Of a stretch of 64,000 nt of DNA, positions 45,094 through 56,349 are shown piece by piece; position 1 is the first letter of the stretch, and the number at the start of each line of letters is the position of its first letter. The notes below the pieces were generated by a model. The model was given only the letters and a program-made list of their open reading frames with translations, searched no databases and had not been told where the DNA came from. The translations under genes were made by a program, and so were the position numbers. This DNA comes from Perkinsus olseni (taxonomy: Eukaryota; Perkinsozoa; Perkinsida; Perkinsidae): contig JABANP010000026.1 in the NCBI GenBank assembly GCA_013115135.1, positions 62,001 through 126,000 on the forward strand, written 5' to 3'.

Positions 45094-46711
45094 TTACTCG
45101 GCAGATAACGTCTTTGAATGCTCCCCGGAAAATCTCTTTTGATAAGCCTGTATGACGAGTCTTTGACTATCTTGAGACACTTCCCTAGAAAGGTTGCACT
45201 TTGCCGTCACACTAGAAGCACAACGCAGAAAGTCGTGGGTAATGTATACAGCGATGAATGTGAATGGTGACTGTGGTTTTGCAAGAGTGGACACAAACGG
45301 GTCCGGGCAGTGGGCTAGTCGTAGTAGTACCTGCAAAGGACCACATCCGCCGCCGTGAGCCGTCGTGAGGTTGCGTACATTCGAGCGAAGTCGACTGTGT
45401 GGATGGCCCGATGGATTGATGGTCCGAAGCACATAGGGAAGGCGAAGCACATGGCCACCGTGAAGAACTGGGCGTTGGTGTATAACTGATAGAAGGCGAA
45501 ACGTGCAGAGGGAGTTAACTGTAGTGGAAAGGTTTACGCAGAATGGCCACTTTAGTGACACCCCAGGCATGTAACCGTTGTTGAGCAAGTAGCTGAGCAT
45601 GAGGACCACGCAGCCACCGGTCAGAAGGAGCAACTGAGAAGTAGTAGTGTCGGGAATTTTGATGATGGAGAACCTTACAGCGATGAAGCCAGATCTCGGG
45701 AGGAGGTCGACTTTAGTGGCGGCTAGGGCGAAGAGAAGACAAGCTAGACAACCGCAAAGGAAGGACAGTTGAGCGAAGAATGTATGCAGTTCGTTCCAGT
45801 AGTTCACTGGCACTACCGCTACACCGAGCAGGCAAACCGCACTGATCATGCCCAACCACAAGGCTACTCGTATCTGAGATCAGATGCTGCAAGGCAGCCC
45901 ATTGGTCGTAGACGTAGTACTGTGAGCTTGCTGAGGGAGCGAGGAGAGCGCTGGGAGAGGAAGACCGCGATGAACCCCCACACGGGAGCCACTCCAATAG
46001 CGGCGATAGACAGGCCGATTCTGAAGACCTGAAGAGAGTTTCGAGCAGGGAAGGAGACGAACTACGGGGTACCCTTGGACTCAGCCCCGACCGCCGAGAT
46101 TGTGGCGCAGCCTTTCACGTCAGTGACGACTAAGGCTGCTATCAGAGATACCAAAGCCGCTGCACAGGCGGTGTAAAGAATTACCACTTCGATTATGTTG
46201 AACCTGAGTCCAGGCTTGCTACTGCTGCCACCTATGGTTCCGCCAGGCCCTACCTGACATCAGCGAGACTTCGCTGCTTCCGGCAAGGGGTCAAGAGCTG
46301 CAGAATCGCCGTGAGAACTGAGAGCAACGGCGACGGTGAAATCGGAAAGACACGATCGGACCTACTGCTCCTAGGGGCATTGGGATGGCTGTTTGCGCTC
46401 TTGAAAGGGTCCACGCTATCTGAAAAGACGATGGGAGAGGAGGGCCGCCGCAGCCCTGGTAGTACATCCGGGCATCCCCTCCAGCTCGGTACCGCCGAAC
46501 TCGCTGAACGTGAATGAATCAGGCGAGAGATCATCGTCGATGTCCCTGCCTTGCTCGTTCCAGGAGGCATCGAGCTCGTCTGAGATTGCGCCGTCGACGC
46601 GAAACAGCGCTTGGTGCTCCACCCACCTAAAGGCTGCCCCGCTGGGCTTGCAGCCACGTAATCGGTGCTGCTGCCGCCGCCGCTGGCCTTCGAAGGTCGG
46701 GTCGACTCCAT
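45094..46711 (-). CDS. Polytopic membrane protein, paralogue 2 (DRAM/Frag1-like, tentative)
   Basis: The ATG at 46711 begins a hydrophilic Ser-rich N-terminus (MESTRPSKASGGGSSTDYVA). Membrane segments follow: NIIEVVILYTACAAALVSLI (about 46195), IGLSIAAIGVAPVWGFIAVF (about 46010), LGMISAVCLLGVAVVPVNYW (about 45850), FFAQLSFLCGCLACLLFALA and QLLLLTGGCVVLMLSYLLN (about 45630). The H-T-F-F-A-Q core and the short luminal GCATISAVGAES resemble Frag1/DRAM/Sfk1-type six-helix proteins, but I am not certain of the family. It is a tandem paralogue of the gene at 46908-48142. Confidence 0.5.
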
Positions 46712-46907
46712 AATGACTTTGAGAAGAACTAACGAGTGTCTCCTGAACTCTTTCAACACAAGACAAATTGAGCACGGAAAACCTTCATTCGCGTGTCGTC
46801 GACGATTTGTCTCGTCACTCGTTGTAGTACCTGTCTCGAAGTCAGAGCATGCACGGGTTATCGAGTTTACAGTCGGGCGTAGTCGATTCCATTTCGTGTC
46901 GCTTCCC

Positions 46908-48142
46908 TTATAAGTGGGCCGAAACAGAGTGGAAATACCAAACACAAACCGGCGCTGATGAATTCTGATACAGTATAAACCTGAGGGGGTCGTCATGATC
47001 GTGGAGGGATGAATCGACCAGCGAAGCTACACAGTAGGGCCAGTCGACTTGGACTCCGGGAAGGAAATCGTAGACGAGTAGGTAGCTGAGCAGTAGAAGG
47101 GTTGAGCCCAACCCTAGAGAGATTATCTGATCATGATGAAGGTGATGATGAGCAGCAGCTGTGCGGAGGGGCCTACAGTCGGGAGGGCACCGCGAGGGAC
47201 GAGGTCTACTTTGGCGGCTGCCACTGTGTAGCAGAGGCAAGTAGCACAGTCGGCGAGGAAGAAGGTTTGAGCGAAGAAGGTATGGATGGAGTTGGCGTAA
47301 TGGAGGGGTATCAGGGCTACAGCTGCTAGACAGAGGGCGTTGAAGAAACCGAGCAGTAGTCCTGCACGAACCTGAACGAATCAAGCACTGATGCGTGTTC
47401 CTGTTGAGCCTGCCTTGGGGATGTCACAAGATGAGGCAGCCAGCATGGTTGAAGGGAAGGAATCTTTTCCTACTGCAATGAGCGAGGTCGACCTCGGAGT
47501 TCGCTGTGCCAGGTAGACCGCCAATGTAGGCCACAGTATAAGCTGCCCCGCCGCAGTCAGGGTCATCCCCACCGTAAAAAGCTGAAAAGTACGACTGCGG
47601 TAGTCGAGTTTTAAGGATGGCTGGTCACATTAGAGTCGTTGCCGATCTCCGATACTGTCTGGCACCCTTCCTTCTCCGTAAAGAGGCACATAGCGTAAAG
47701 GGCATAGAGTCCAGTGAGGCAGGTTATGTACAGATTCCAGGAATGCAGCCTCGTGAACCTGCCGGGCAGGACTGCCTTCAACAGCAGCAGCAGCAGCAGC
47801 AAGGGTACCGAACGTCTGCGAGGCTCCTTTGTTTGCCTAGGACGTTCAACAGCTGCACGGTGGCCCAAAACACTGAGGAAGGGAACTGGACTGCACCCCT
47901 TCCCTGCGGCTAGCTACCCGAGCGAGGAGCTCTGCTGACTTTGACCTTCACCGTGGACGGGGGTCCGAGGCTCTCGTCGTCTGAACCGCAACCGTCGATG
48001 CCTACCAGCGTATTTCCCTTATACCTGAGCTGCCCTCCCCCACAGCAGGGATGACTTCGTACTCACTGCCAGCCTGGGAAGTGGGGCTGCAATCTGAGCT
48101 GCTGCTGCTGGACCGCTGCTCGAGATGGGCTGACACTGCCAT
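46908..48142 (-). CDS. Polytopic membrane protein, paralogue 1 (DRAM/Frag1-like, tentative)
   Basis: The ATG at 48142 gives MAVSAHLEQRSSSSSSDCSP, then an exon with SWNLYITCLTGLYALYAMCL and KEGCQTVSEIGN (47750-47640). GMTLTAAGQLILWPTLAVYL (47570), FNALCLAAVALIPLHYANSI (47340), HTFFAQTFFLADCATCL with AAAKVDLVPRG, and LGLGSTLLLLSYLLVYDFLP (47110) follow. Order and spacing match paralogue 2 segment by segment, including the A(A/T)KVDL(V/L)PR motif. A (CAG)8 run at about 47779-47802 codes for leucines on this strand just before the first helix and may be intronic. Confidence 0.5.
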
Positions 48143-48498
48143 ACCGGTAAACTGAAGATCAGCCTTCCCTCAGTATCGGTGCCCCGGACCCTCACTCTAA
48201 CCCAAGACGTTGTGATGTATATAAAAACGAGTCGGCAGGATCATTATACTGTATATAATTGTGGTTGTGGCTGGTGACGATGTTAGCATCATCATCAGCA
48301 TCACCGCCTTACCGACTACTACTGCTGTTACTAGTGCGACTGTCGATGCCACGATTACTACAATCATTGGTGACAAGAGTTCTGACGGCTGTGGCTTCGC
48401 CCAATGGCAACAGGGTACAGAAACGGCGCTGATAGGGAGTTTGTCATTGTTATCATTCATCTTGTCGCCCAGAAAAAGAGAGTAGAAATTATACCAGA
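48143..48498. other. Intergenic region
   Basis: No gene is recognised. The segment is rich in ATC/ATT triplets near 48260-48370. It lies between two minus-strand genes. Confidence 0.4.
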
Positions 48499-50284
48499 CT
48501 AACACGATGGTTGGAGCGCATGTGATGGCGGTAGAGAGGGAGGGGGAGAGTTACTACCGCTCATCGCGACTTCAGGGGCGTGGACGCGCCGAGGGGCCAG
48601 TCGCCGGGGGTCACCAACTTCCGCGAGTTCTTCTGTTGTAAATTTGAAAAGATCTCTCGGTAGGCCACCCGCTGCCTCGATCTCCTTGCCCAGGTCTTTT
48701 TGAAGCCTTAACTGCTCGAAGTAGTCCAAACAGAGTGCCAGAATAGGAGACATGCGGGCTTCAGGCTCGAACCTCAGTAGAACCCGTAATAAAGCCTCGA
48801 AACCCCTATCCGCCTGAGGTCGACCGCGGAGGGCATTTGCCAGCCCCATTGGTTTGATACTCGGGAAAGCCTTTAGATCGAAATCTTTGTATTTCGGATT
48901 CATAGCAGCAACCTGAAAGATTCTTCTAGAATTTCAAGTTAGAAAGATGGAATCTTCCAACCTGCTCAGCTGTAGGCGTTCCCAAAACCTTGATTATCTC
49001 AACCAGTTGGTCAACCCCAGACTCGCCCGGAAAAAGAGGGTACCCCAGACACATCTCTGCTATCACGCAGCCGGCCGACCATATATCAACCTATCAACAA
49101 CACCCCAATAACATTTTCACGGCGCGCGGTAATAGCCCAATGCTACTACTACCACGACTGCTACATACTCAGTCAGCGTTGATATCCATCTACGTGCCCG
49201 CCTCGAGTAGCGGTAAATTCATGCCAATGCGCTCTATTCATAGCATCCCTCCGAGGGCGCTTTCATATACCACCACGATCCTCAAAGCTTCCCCGGTATT
49301 GCAAAACTTCTACTACCGCTGCTTCCATTACTACTTTGTTGGTGTATCCGGTCGCTCCGAAAATGAGCTCGGGAGCTCGGTAAAACCTGCTGCAGATGTA
49401 TGCAACATTATCCTCTCCCATTGACAGCCTCTTGGCGGATCCAAAGTCGCACAATTTGATGGTGTGCGTTGACGGACAGACGAGAATATTCTGCGGCTTG
49501 ATGTCGCGATGAGCAATCCCCTTGCGTTCACGTAGCCAACAGCCCGCAGAATTTGATATGAATACAATTTTACCGAACTGTGACGGCATGTAGCTCTTGA
49601 CTTTGGTATAATACCTATCATCGAGCAAATCCTAGGCAAAGGCAGCAGCAACAACAGCAACAATCGTCCACTTCCTACTTCATAACTTGATACAGATTAT
49701 CAGGAACATATTCCATAACGAGGTTCAGATACCTAAGACGACACACGGTGATACCGGGTTGTCGAATAGTGACTGTTGCTGCCTACAGGTCATTAGGCGT
49801 CTCCCCAGCTGTGTGAAAAGCATGCTTGAGTGCTACAATATTAGGATGCTTCAGCTCCTTGAGAGTAGGGAGCTCTCTGTTTTTGAACCGTTTGTCTTGA
49901 AATCTGGCAATGGTCAACAGCGGAGCGTTTCAACAGCATATCGTTATGCGCAAAGCTACACCACTGTAATCACTAACTACTTCTCAGACACGCAGTCTCC
50001 TACACTTTTTTAATGGCGACGGTTTCCCCAGTTTCCTGCACTTTCGCTTCGTACACGACCCCGAAGGCGCCGGATCCTATTATTCGCTGGGCCTGACGGC
50101 TGCGGGTTGGCGCGCCCCGTACTGGTGGTATCGACAGTAGTACCTTGTAGGTCGCTCCACCACCTCTTCCTCCGTTACTACCGCCTCCGCCTCGCCGATG
50201 GTCCCCGTTGTGTGAAGGCATGGGAGAAGAACTCACCAACGCCCAAAGAAGTGGGGCCTTGCTGAAACGGGACACTAATGTCAT
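48499..50284 (-). CDS. Glycogen synthase kinase 3 / shaggy-type protein kinase
   Basis: A CMGC serine/threonine kinase. The N-lobe at about 50170-50005 has the glycine loop [15 protein letters not shown] and the VAIKK lysine. The helix-C region [15 protein letters not shown] sequence lies at about 49900-49800, the catalytic loop [12 protein letters not shown] at about 49510, and DFGSAKRL at about 49450. The GSK3 hallmark activation loop [20 protein letters not shown], with its regulatory Tyr, is at about 49400. [16 protein letters not shown] sequence is at 49090-49050, [18 protein letters not shown] at 48900 and FNFTTEEL-like [11 protein letters not shown] at about 48650. Start candidates are the ATGs at 50284 and 50221 ([20 protein letters not shown]). 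The C-terminal tail after the kinase domain is Pro/Ser-rich. Confidence 0.9.
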
Positions 50285-50531
50285 ACAAGCGAAGTAGGAA
50301 GATACGCATTTCGCAGTTTTTTGCGGAGATCAAGGTTCAACCTAAGATTCTTCCCCATCCCCGCATCTTCGAACCGTCGTCATCGCGTTCTCTTCAACCC
50401 GGAAGTGATACCAAGTGTACGCAACGTCTACTGCGACAACGCACGACAGTGCAAATCTCGCTCGCCCTGCGTTGTTGAAAACAGGAAGACATGAAGAACA
50501 TCAGCATTTTGGCCGCTGTATAGGGTGACAT
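50285..50531. promoter_or_regulatory. Divergent promoter region of GSK3 and HMG-box genes
   Basis: About 250-310 bases separate the divergent start codons of the kinase (-) and the HMG-box gene (+). No specific element was identified. Confidence 0.4.
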
Positions 50532-50935
50532 ATGACGCCTAAAAAGGACGTCAGTAAGGTGCGTAAGGAGGGTAAGAGGGCCTCTAAGAAGGACGCCGGA
50601 AAGCCCAAGGTCAAACGAGCGCTAACACCGTAAAATTGTGATTTTTTTTCGGCGTCGCACGTCTTCATTCAGGTACTTCATGTTCGCTCAAGAAAACCGA
50701 GAGAAGGTTAAAGTGGAGTTCGGTTTCGAAAGCAAACAGTTGGGCGAAATTGCGAAAAAGTTGGGAGAAAAATGGAAGAACGTAAGCCCTGCTCGGAAAG
50801 ATCCTGCAGTACTGTGCTGCCGGTGGTTAGCTGTCCGACGAGGAGAAGCAGTACTACGTCAAGCTAAGCGAGGACGACAAGAAAAGATATGAAAGAGAAA
50901 AGAAAGAGCTTGAAGCACGAGAAGAGTCCTCGTAG
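50532..50935 (+). CDS. HMG-box chromatin protein (NHP6/HMGB type)
   Basis: A small DNA-bending chromatin protein. Exon 1, from the ATG at 50532, is lysine-rich (MTPKKDVSKVRKEGKRASKK) and ends KRALTP. An intron (GTAAAATTG...TTCAG) joins to YFMFAQENREKVKVEFGFES and LGEIAKKLGEKWKN. A second intron, GTAAGCC...GGTTAG, joins to LSDEEKQYYVKLSEDDKKRY. The protein ends EREKKELEAREESS at 50935. All core HMG-box positions are present: the A-Y-F-F-like first helix, G-x-x-KKLGEKWK and E-K-x-x-Y. Its length of about 105 residues matches yeast NHP6. Confidence 0.9.
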
Positions 50936-51162
50936 CATCTTCTGAATACTTCGGTCGTCATCATTACGTGCAATCCGGTATTACTCTGTCCTCAAGTTTG
51001 AGTTCAATTCGCTCTGTTGAATGTTTTTATTCATGGTAGTGCCGTAACCGTTCTAGACTGTGGTTGCCCAATGATCTCTGTTAGTGGTTTGAGTTCAGTA
51101 GTGCGGGTGATTGGCTCAGCTGAGGTTCCAGAGTTAGTTTTCTTCTAAGCGTACTGGGCCCA

Positions 51163-51831
51163 ATGAGAGTCGTGATACAGCGCGTCACGCAGGCTAGCGT
51201 TACTGTAGAGAACAACGTCGTTGGTAAGATAGGTAAAGGGTTAGTCTTGCTGGTTGGCATTAAGGAGACCGACACGATGTAAGAGACGGCGGTGTGAGGT
51301 GGTGGTGGCTTGACGCTGGTTGTTATCTAGGGAGGAGCTGGACTACTGTGTACGGAAGTGTATGAAGGTTCGTCTATGGGACGACGATAAGGGCACTGCC
51401 TGGAGGGCTTCCGTGCTCGACAAGGACTATCAGCTTCTTGTCATATCGCAGTTTACTCTCTTTGGCCTCCTGAGGAAGGTAAGCTAGTAAAGCGATGCCA
51501 TTTGATGTAGCTGAGGAGGCCGTAGTTGCCTGGTTGGCCGATACTCGATTGTCAGGGTAATAAGCCCGACTACAGGCTGGCCATGGGGCCCGGTGACGCC
51601 GAGCCTATGTACGACGAGTTCGTCAGACGATGCCGAGCTGAGTACGGTAACGCTAAGGGAGATACTGCTGTACAGACTGGCATCTTCGGTGCCCACATGG
51701 GTGAGATTATTTTCCTTCCAGCTGGCTTCCACTGTTGACCGTCAGATGTTTCCTTGAATAACGATGGCCCAGTCACACTGGTTGTCGATACCGACGAGTA
51801 CATGCCGAAGGATCCGAAGAAGCAGAAGTAG
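51163..51831 (+). CDS. DTD1: D-aminoacyl-tRNA deacylase
   Basis: This enzyme removes D-amino acids (and glycine) mischarged on tRNA. The ATG at 51163 starts [24 protein letters not shown] sequence and GLVLLVGI. An intron, gtaagag...tctag, joins to [19 protein letters not shown] and the active-site motif SQFTLFG (51450). A second intron leads to [20 protein letters not shown] and TGIFGAHM. A third leads to the second family motif [14 protein letters not shown] (Gly-cisPro), and a lysine-rich end (KDPKKQK) stops at 51831. Both signature motifs are intact, so it should be active. Confidence 0.9.
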
Positions 51832-52371
51832 AGTACTCGGTGTATAGCGACAATTGCTACACTTGATGTTACTAATGTTCCTTGCGACGTCCTTTCTGGG
51901 TGATGTATCCGACTTGCGTATCTTCCTATTTCAAACGGCTCAGTCGAATGCCGTGCCGGGTTGCGGTGGATGAAGGTGTGTCGTCTGCTAATGAGTTCGC
52001 GGGATAAACAAAAATGGAATAGTGATCGGACGGGTGGCATCACGAAGGGAACGATTGAATCATGATGATTGTTGATAATACAATATGCCATTCCTCAGTG
52101 TCACGTTGAGTAGGCGTCCGTGCGTGACAGAGCAGAGAGCCTCGGGTGCTCGGAAAACCATCGCAAAGAGCGAGGAAAATCCTTTCTAGTGTCTTCGAAA
52201 GTGAACGCAACACCGCTTGTGGAAAACAAAAATGGTGACAAGATGTTGGGCGAGAGCTCACGAGCTTTGCGAAGGGCACAAACGATGAATCGTGTAAATT
52301 ATATTGTGAAGAGCAATGGTTGGAAGGAGGGGGCTCGCCCTGCTGACTCGTACATAGATTCATTAATGTGG
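51832..52371. other. Intergenic region between convergent genes
   Basis: No gene is recognised; open minus frames here carry no motif. It separates the deacylase (+) and LEA2-like copy 1 (-) 3' ends. Confidence 0.35.
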
Positions 52372-53051
52372 TCACCGTGGTGGACACAACGTGAAGTTGT
52401 CGACGGCGATGGGAGAATGTGAGCTCACTTCATACTCCCAACCCGCTATCTGCAGAACAGAGTACCAAGTGATAACCTCCAAGTACGCATAGGGCGGTGG
52501 CTGCATCAGAGTGATGTACGTCTCTTCGAAATCCGTGAAGAGATAAAACGAAACGTTGCTCGTACTCGCCATAGGGCTTGTTTGGAACGACGCAATATCG
52601 ATGCCGATAGGCCCAGGGAAGGAGGAATTCCAACTCGAACCGCGCAACACGCCGGCTAGCTTGACCACAGTGATTGGGCTGGATACGTCACTTGTCACCT
52701 TCACAACTGCGGTACCTCGCATGCATAGGGATTGATTGATGAGCGTGAACAACAGGCAATCCATGGGGCTCGTTACTTCCAACTGTTTAATTGAGAAAGA
52801 CACAGCTTCGGCTTGGTGTAACGCCACCGAATATGATATCCACGTGTAATACGAGACGATGGTGGTGATAACGATGAATATAAAACCGAGTATGATCCAA
52901 CTGTAGAGAGACCTCCTTGTGCACGTAACACCTCGAACCCGGGCTCTTCTCGTAGTGGAGTAACCACCGTAGAATTCGTGGCTCCCAAGATACGCCAAGA
53001 AGTGCTTTGGGAGTCATCGACCTCGACCGGGCTCGATCGTCCGATGATCAT
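52372..53051 (-). CDS. LEA2-like single-pass membrane protein, copy 1 (5' frameshift)
   Basis: A short N-terminal cytosolic part (EFYGGY, TTRRARVRGVTCTRRS) is followed by one membrane span, LYSWIILGFIFIVITTIVSY. A roughly 150-residue beta-rich domain then reads QAEAVSFSIKQLEVTSPMDC and GTAVVKVTSDVSSPITVVKL, resembling LEA2/DUF3712-type domains (tentative), and ends DNFTLCPPR at 52372. The gene is intronless. The only aligned ATG, at 53051 (MIIGRSSPVEV), is out of frame with the body. tttgggagtc here replaces tttggggagtc of copy 2, a one-base deletion. This copy may be inactive or start downstream. Confidence 0.6.
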
Positions 53052-53529
53052 TAACCTCGAGGGAAGACACTCAATCCATGGTCACGCGTGAAGGCGCGGC
53101 AGTGACACGTGAAGGCGCCGCGGCACCAAGTGACCCGTGGCGTAATCGTAACTTATTGCTTCTAGTAGTTGGGTTGTAGAGATTGCGCACATGCAGATGA
53201 GACCTGCCACGAGAAACCCCAAGAAACATCCCCATGCTGTTCGCAATAGCCGCATTATCTACGCTATCGCGACGGATCTACTGCCCTCCGATGGGAGACA
53301 CGAGCGCGTTGACGAAACTTCGGGTCTCACCTTCGCATGCAAGAGGTGGTGCCCACGAAGTTTCTACGGCCACCCGGGGAGAAAGTGTAATATCCGAGCG
53401 TAATATGTCAGGCGGAACACGGTGTCAAGCCAGTGGGCCGGGCTGTTTTACCCACTCGGAGATTATCTCTGAGAGGTAAACCGTGGATCTCCCTACGCCA
53501 TCGCCGCGTGGCCGTGTACGGGTGACGCA

Positions 53530-53727
53530 TTACCAACCACAAAGATCACTGACTCCCGCTGACGGGGCGTTGGCTAATACTACTCGCCGTGTGTAGTCCC
53601 TCCACAGTCCGATTCGGGAACGTTGTTTTCTAATGATCATCAACAAAGCAACAATATTTGCCTCCACGACCGTACGGAGTCCTTCTGATGCTGACCTCAA
53701 GCAATGTTGTAGGAGAATGTTTCCCAT
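53530..53727 (-). pseudogene. Fragment of an unrecognised duplicated gene, copy 1
   Basis: The minus frame reads HCLRSASEGLRTVVEANIVA and SRIGLWRDYTRRVV. It aligns over about 60 residues with a second segment at 56430-56640 (QCLRSS-SGLREVVEAD, YWESGISQRSVSEASRLCG). Neither copy has a convincing start, so both look like remnants or single exons of one family. Confidence 0.4.
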
Positions 53728-53815
53728 CGCGGGGTTCCTAAGGAGGGTGAGCTACTATGTGGATGCTCTCTAGTGTAGCTTCCAGGCCGTATTTGCCCGA
53801 CCGATTCACACCCGA

Positions 53816-53966
53816 TTGTCAGGGTAATAAGCCCGACTACAGGCTGGCCATGGGGCCCGGTGACGCCGAGCCTATGTACGACGAGTTCGTCAGACGATGC
53901 CGAGCTGAGTACGGTAACGCTAAGGGAGACACTGCTGTGCAGACTGGCATCTTCGGTGCCCACATA
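53816..53966 (+). pseudogene. Isolated duplicate of a D-aminoacyl-tRNA deacylase exon
   Basis: About 150 bases nearly identical (two differences seen) to the third exon of the deacylase at 51547-51699, encoding [20 protein letters not shown] through TGIFGAH. The flanking SQFTL exon and the Gly-Pro exon are absent, and the frame runs into unrelated sequence. It is a fragment left by local duplication. Confidence 0.85.
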
Positions 53967-54114
53967 CCCAGATCAGAGTCTGAACCTGAGGTTTTGGGTA
54001 ACAGAGCCACGTTCTGATACCATCATCGTTGCACTGATGAGGTGAGAGAGCGCTCAGAGCTCGCCCACAGATGGTTGAGAAAGAATAGTGAAGATGTCTT
54101 CCCGTTCAGTAGAG

Positions 54115-54228
54115 TAATTCTGAAACTCAGAGTCGATTCTAAAATTCACTTTTACACGTAAAATGCGGTTCCAGAATCGATTCTGAGTGCTCAGAAGTGG
54201 TTTGTTGAACGACTCCTGTGTAACGAGA
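54115..54228. repeat. Foldback repeat element, copy 2
   Basis: Contains ctcagagtcgattct, cttttacacgtaaaatgcgg and ccagaatcgattctgag, matching copy 1 at 29918-30030. The outer words ctcagagtcgattct and agaatcgattctgag can pair with each other. Confidence 0.6.
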
Positions 54229-54689
54229 AGACCGTCCGCCAAGTCCCACGCAACGGACACAATTCATCATTGAGCAAGCTCTCTGAAGGACTCCAATGAC
54301 CCAGCCGTGCACAGGAGCGGGACACCCTCGTGCAGTAGAGAGCGTTGCATAATAACCCAGAACCCACGGCCGTGGAGACTATATGTTATAGCTCGTGTGA
54401 CACGAGTCGTGTCACCTCGAGTTACCCGTCTTAGCTGCGCAGAGAGCCTCGAGCGTTCGATGAACCGCCACAAGGAGATATTCCATTATCATTTACAGAA
54501 ATGAACCCAACACCGCTTCTACCAGACAAATTGATGGCCAGGTACTGCCCGAGATATCACGACTTCCACGCGAAGCTCAGATGGTAACCAGTGTGAATGA
54601 TAATGATAGTATTATCCGAATCTCTCGAGTGAGGAGACGCGCCCAGCCGACGCAAAAAGAGCTTCAGCATCGCTATACGATACTTCTGC

Positions 54690-55376
54690 TCACCGGGGTG
54701 GACACAACGTGAAGTTATGGACTTCGACCGGAGTACGAACTCCCATTGTTTTATATTCCCAGCCCGAGATTCGCAGAACAGAATACCACGAAATAACCTG
54801 CACGTGGGCATAGGGGGGTGGCTCAGGTAAGCTAGCGTACGCCTCTCTCAAGTTGGTAAACAGGTACACGGGAACGTCTCTTGCAAGTGCCGTTAGAGGG
54901 CTCGTCTGGAACGACCCAATCAGGATGGTGATAGGGTAAGAATTAGAAGAGTCCCAACTCGAACCGTGCAACTCACCGGCAACTTTGGCCACGGTGATTG
55001 GGCTGGATACGTCACTTGTCACCTTCACAACGGCGGTACCTCGCATGCATAGGGATCTGTTGATGAGCGTGAGCAAAAGGCAATCCATGGGGCTCGTTAT
55101 TTCCAACTGCATAATCGAGAAAGACACAGCTTCGGCTTGGTGTAACGCCACCGAATATGATATCCACGTGTAATACAAGACGATGGTGGTGATAACGATG
55201 AATATAAAACCGAGTATGATCCAACTGTAGAGAGACCTCCTTGTGCACGTAACACCTCGAACCCGGGCTCTTCTCGTAGTGGCGTAACCACCGTAGAATT
55301 CGTGGCTCCCAAGATACGCCAAGAAGTGCTTTGGGGAGTCCTCGACCTCGACCGGGCTCGATCGTCCGATGACCAT
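54690..55376 (-). CDS. LEA2-like single-pass membrane protein, copy 2
   Basis: Intact intronless gene. The ATG at 55376 opens MVIGRSSPVEVEDSPKHFLA, then TTRRARVRGVTCTRRS and the membrane span SWIILGFIFIVITTIVLYYT. An extracytosolic domain (QAEAVSFSIMQLEITSPMDC, GTAVVKVTSDVSSPITVAKV) ends HNFTLCPPR. It is almost identical to copy 1 across the N-terminal half (about 55376-54970) but clearly diverged in the C-terminal half. Possible lipid- or membrane-contact role by analogy with LEA2 proteins; not established. Confidence 0.65.
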   Translation of the reverse strand: MVIGRSSPVEVEDSPKHFLAYLGSHEFYGGYATTRRARVRGVTCTRRSLYSWIILGFIFIVITTIVLYYTWISYSVALHQAEAVSFSIMQLEITSPMDCLLLTLINRSLCMRGTAVVKVTSDVSSPITVAKVAGELHGSSWDSSNSYPITILIGSFQTSPLTALARDVPVYLFTNLREAYASLPEPPPYAHVQVISWYSVLRISGWEYKTMGVRTPVEVHNFTLCPPR

Positions 55377-56349
55377 TAACTTAGAGGGAAGACACTCAAA
55401 TGGAGGGAGATGAAGCGGTAGCGACAAGACGCTCGGATGAGATGTGGTCTATGATGATTGCCTTCTGGAACGGCGAAGATCGGCAGACAGGATGCGAACG
55501 CAAAGAGGGGCTTCTGCGGTGCGCGTGCAGTCGCCATTTCGCGATCACGTGCGAAGGTGCCGCGGTGACGCGTGAAGCTGCCGAGTCACGAGGTCTCACG
55601 CGTTAAACCCCAGGCAAGGACGTAATGCAACTCAGAGACAACCAAACGTATAGATATCACCCAAGTCGACACGAGTCACCGAGGCTGTACGATACGTCAG
55701 ACAAACTACGCCTGAGACAACTACACCATTCGCAGATCAAGTTAGATGCTACGAGACACTACGCTCTCATTTGTACAGTACTGAAATCACGTTGGAGAAC
55801 TGTATCCTCATTGGGGAGTGGGAGCCCACTAGACTAGGCTTTCCAACCTGCGATCTGGAGGACACCGAGCGCTTGCTTCAGGTAGGATGACGATTCTGCG
55901 TGCGTCCATTCTTGCTTGTGACTTCTCGAGGTTCTGCTAAATTGGTCTCTCATGAATGCAAATTTTCCGGGGGTCACAGGGAGTTGGTCTGGGATTTATC
56001 CAATTGCCCTGGGCACTGACCTGGTCTAGAGTCTATTGAAATGGTCTGGGATTTCACCAAGCAGGTCTGGAAATGGTGTACGTCCACTAGACGTCGTTAC
56101 GGAGCTACGAAGACGTGCCCTATCTAGCGTAGCTTAGCCTGATGAATCTTAAATTACTTAGCTACATATCCTCCCGAGTCGGAGGGCCCGACTTCTCCTT
56201 AAGCTATTTGCGTATCTCGATCCCCGGGGAAGAAGCGTTCATAACCGGAAAGGAACAAGGTAGACGTCGTACAGCGATACCCGGCTTAGCGATGACTGCC
56301 TGTGGCAGTGACTACCAAGCGACGGAAAACAGCACACTGTCCTAGAAGG
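55377..56349. other. Upstream region of LEA2 copy 2
   Basis: Near 55545-55600 a GTGCGAAGGTGCCGCGGTGACGC-like block matches a block at about 53090-53145 upstream of LEA2 copy 1 (gtgacacgtgaaggcgcc). This may be a shared promoter element. Short plus frames further on show no family. Confidence 0.4.

Noticed and set aside
53860..54045. Functional second D-aminoacyl-tRNA deacylase
   Set aside because: Only one exon is present; both signature motifs (SQFTL and the Gly-Pro motif) are missing.
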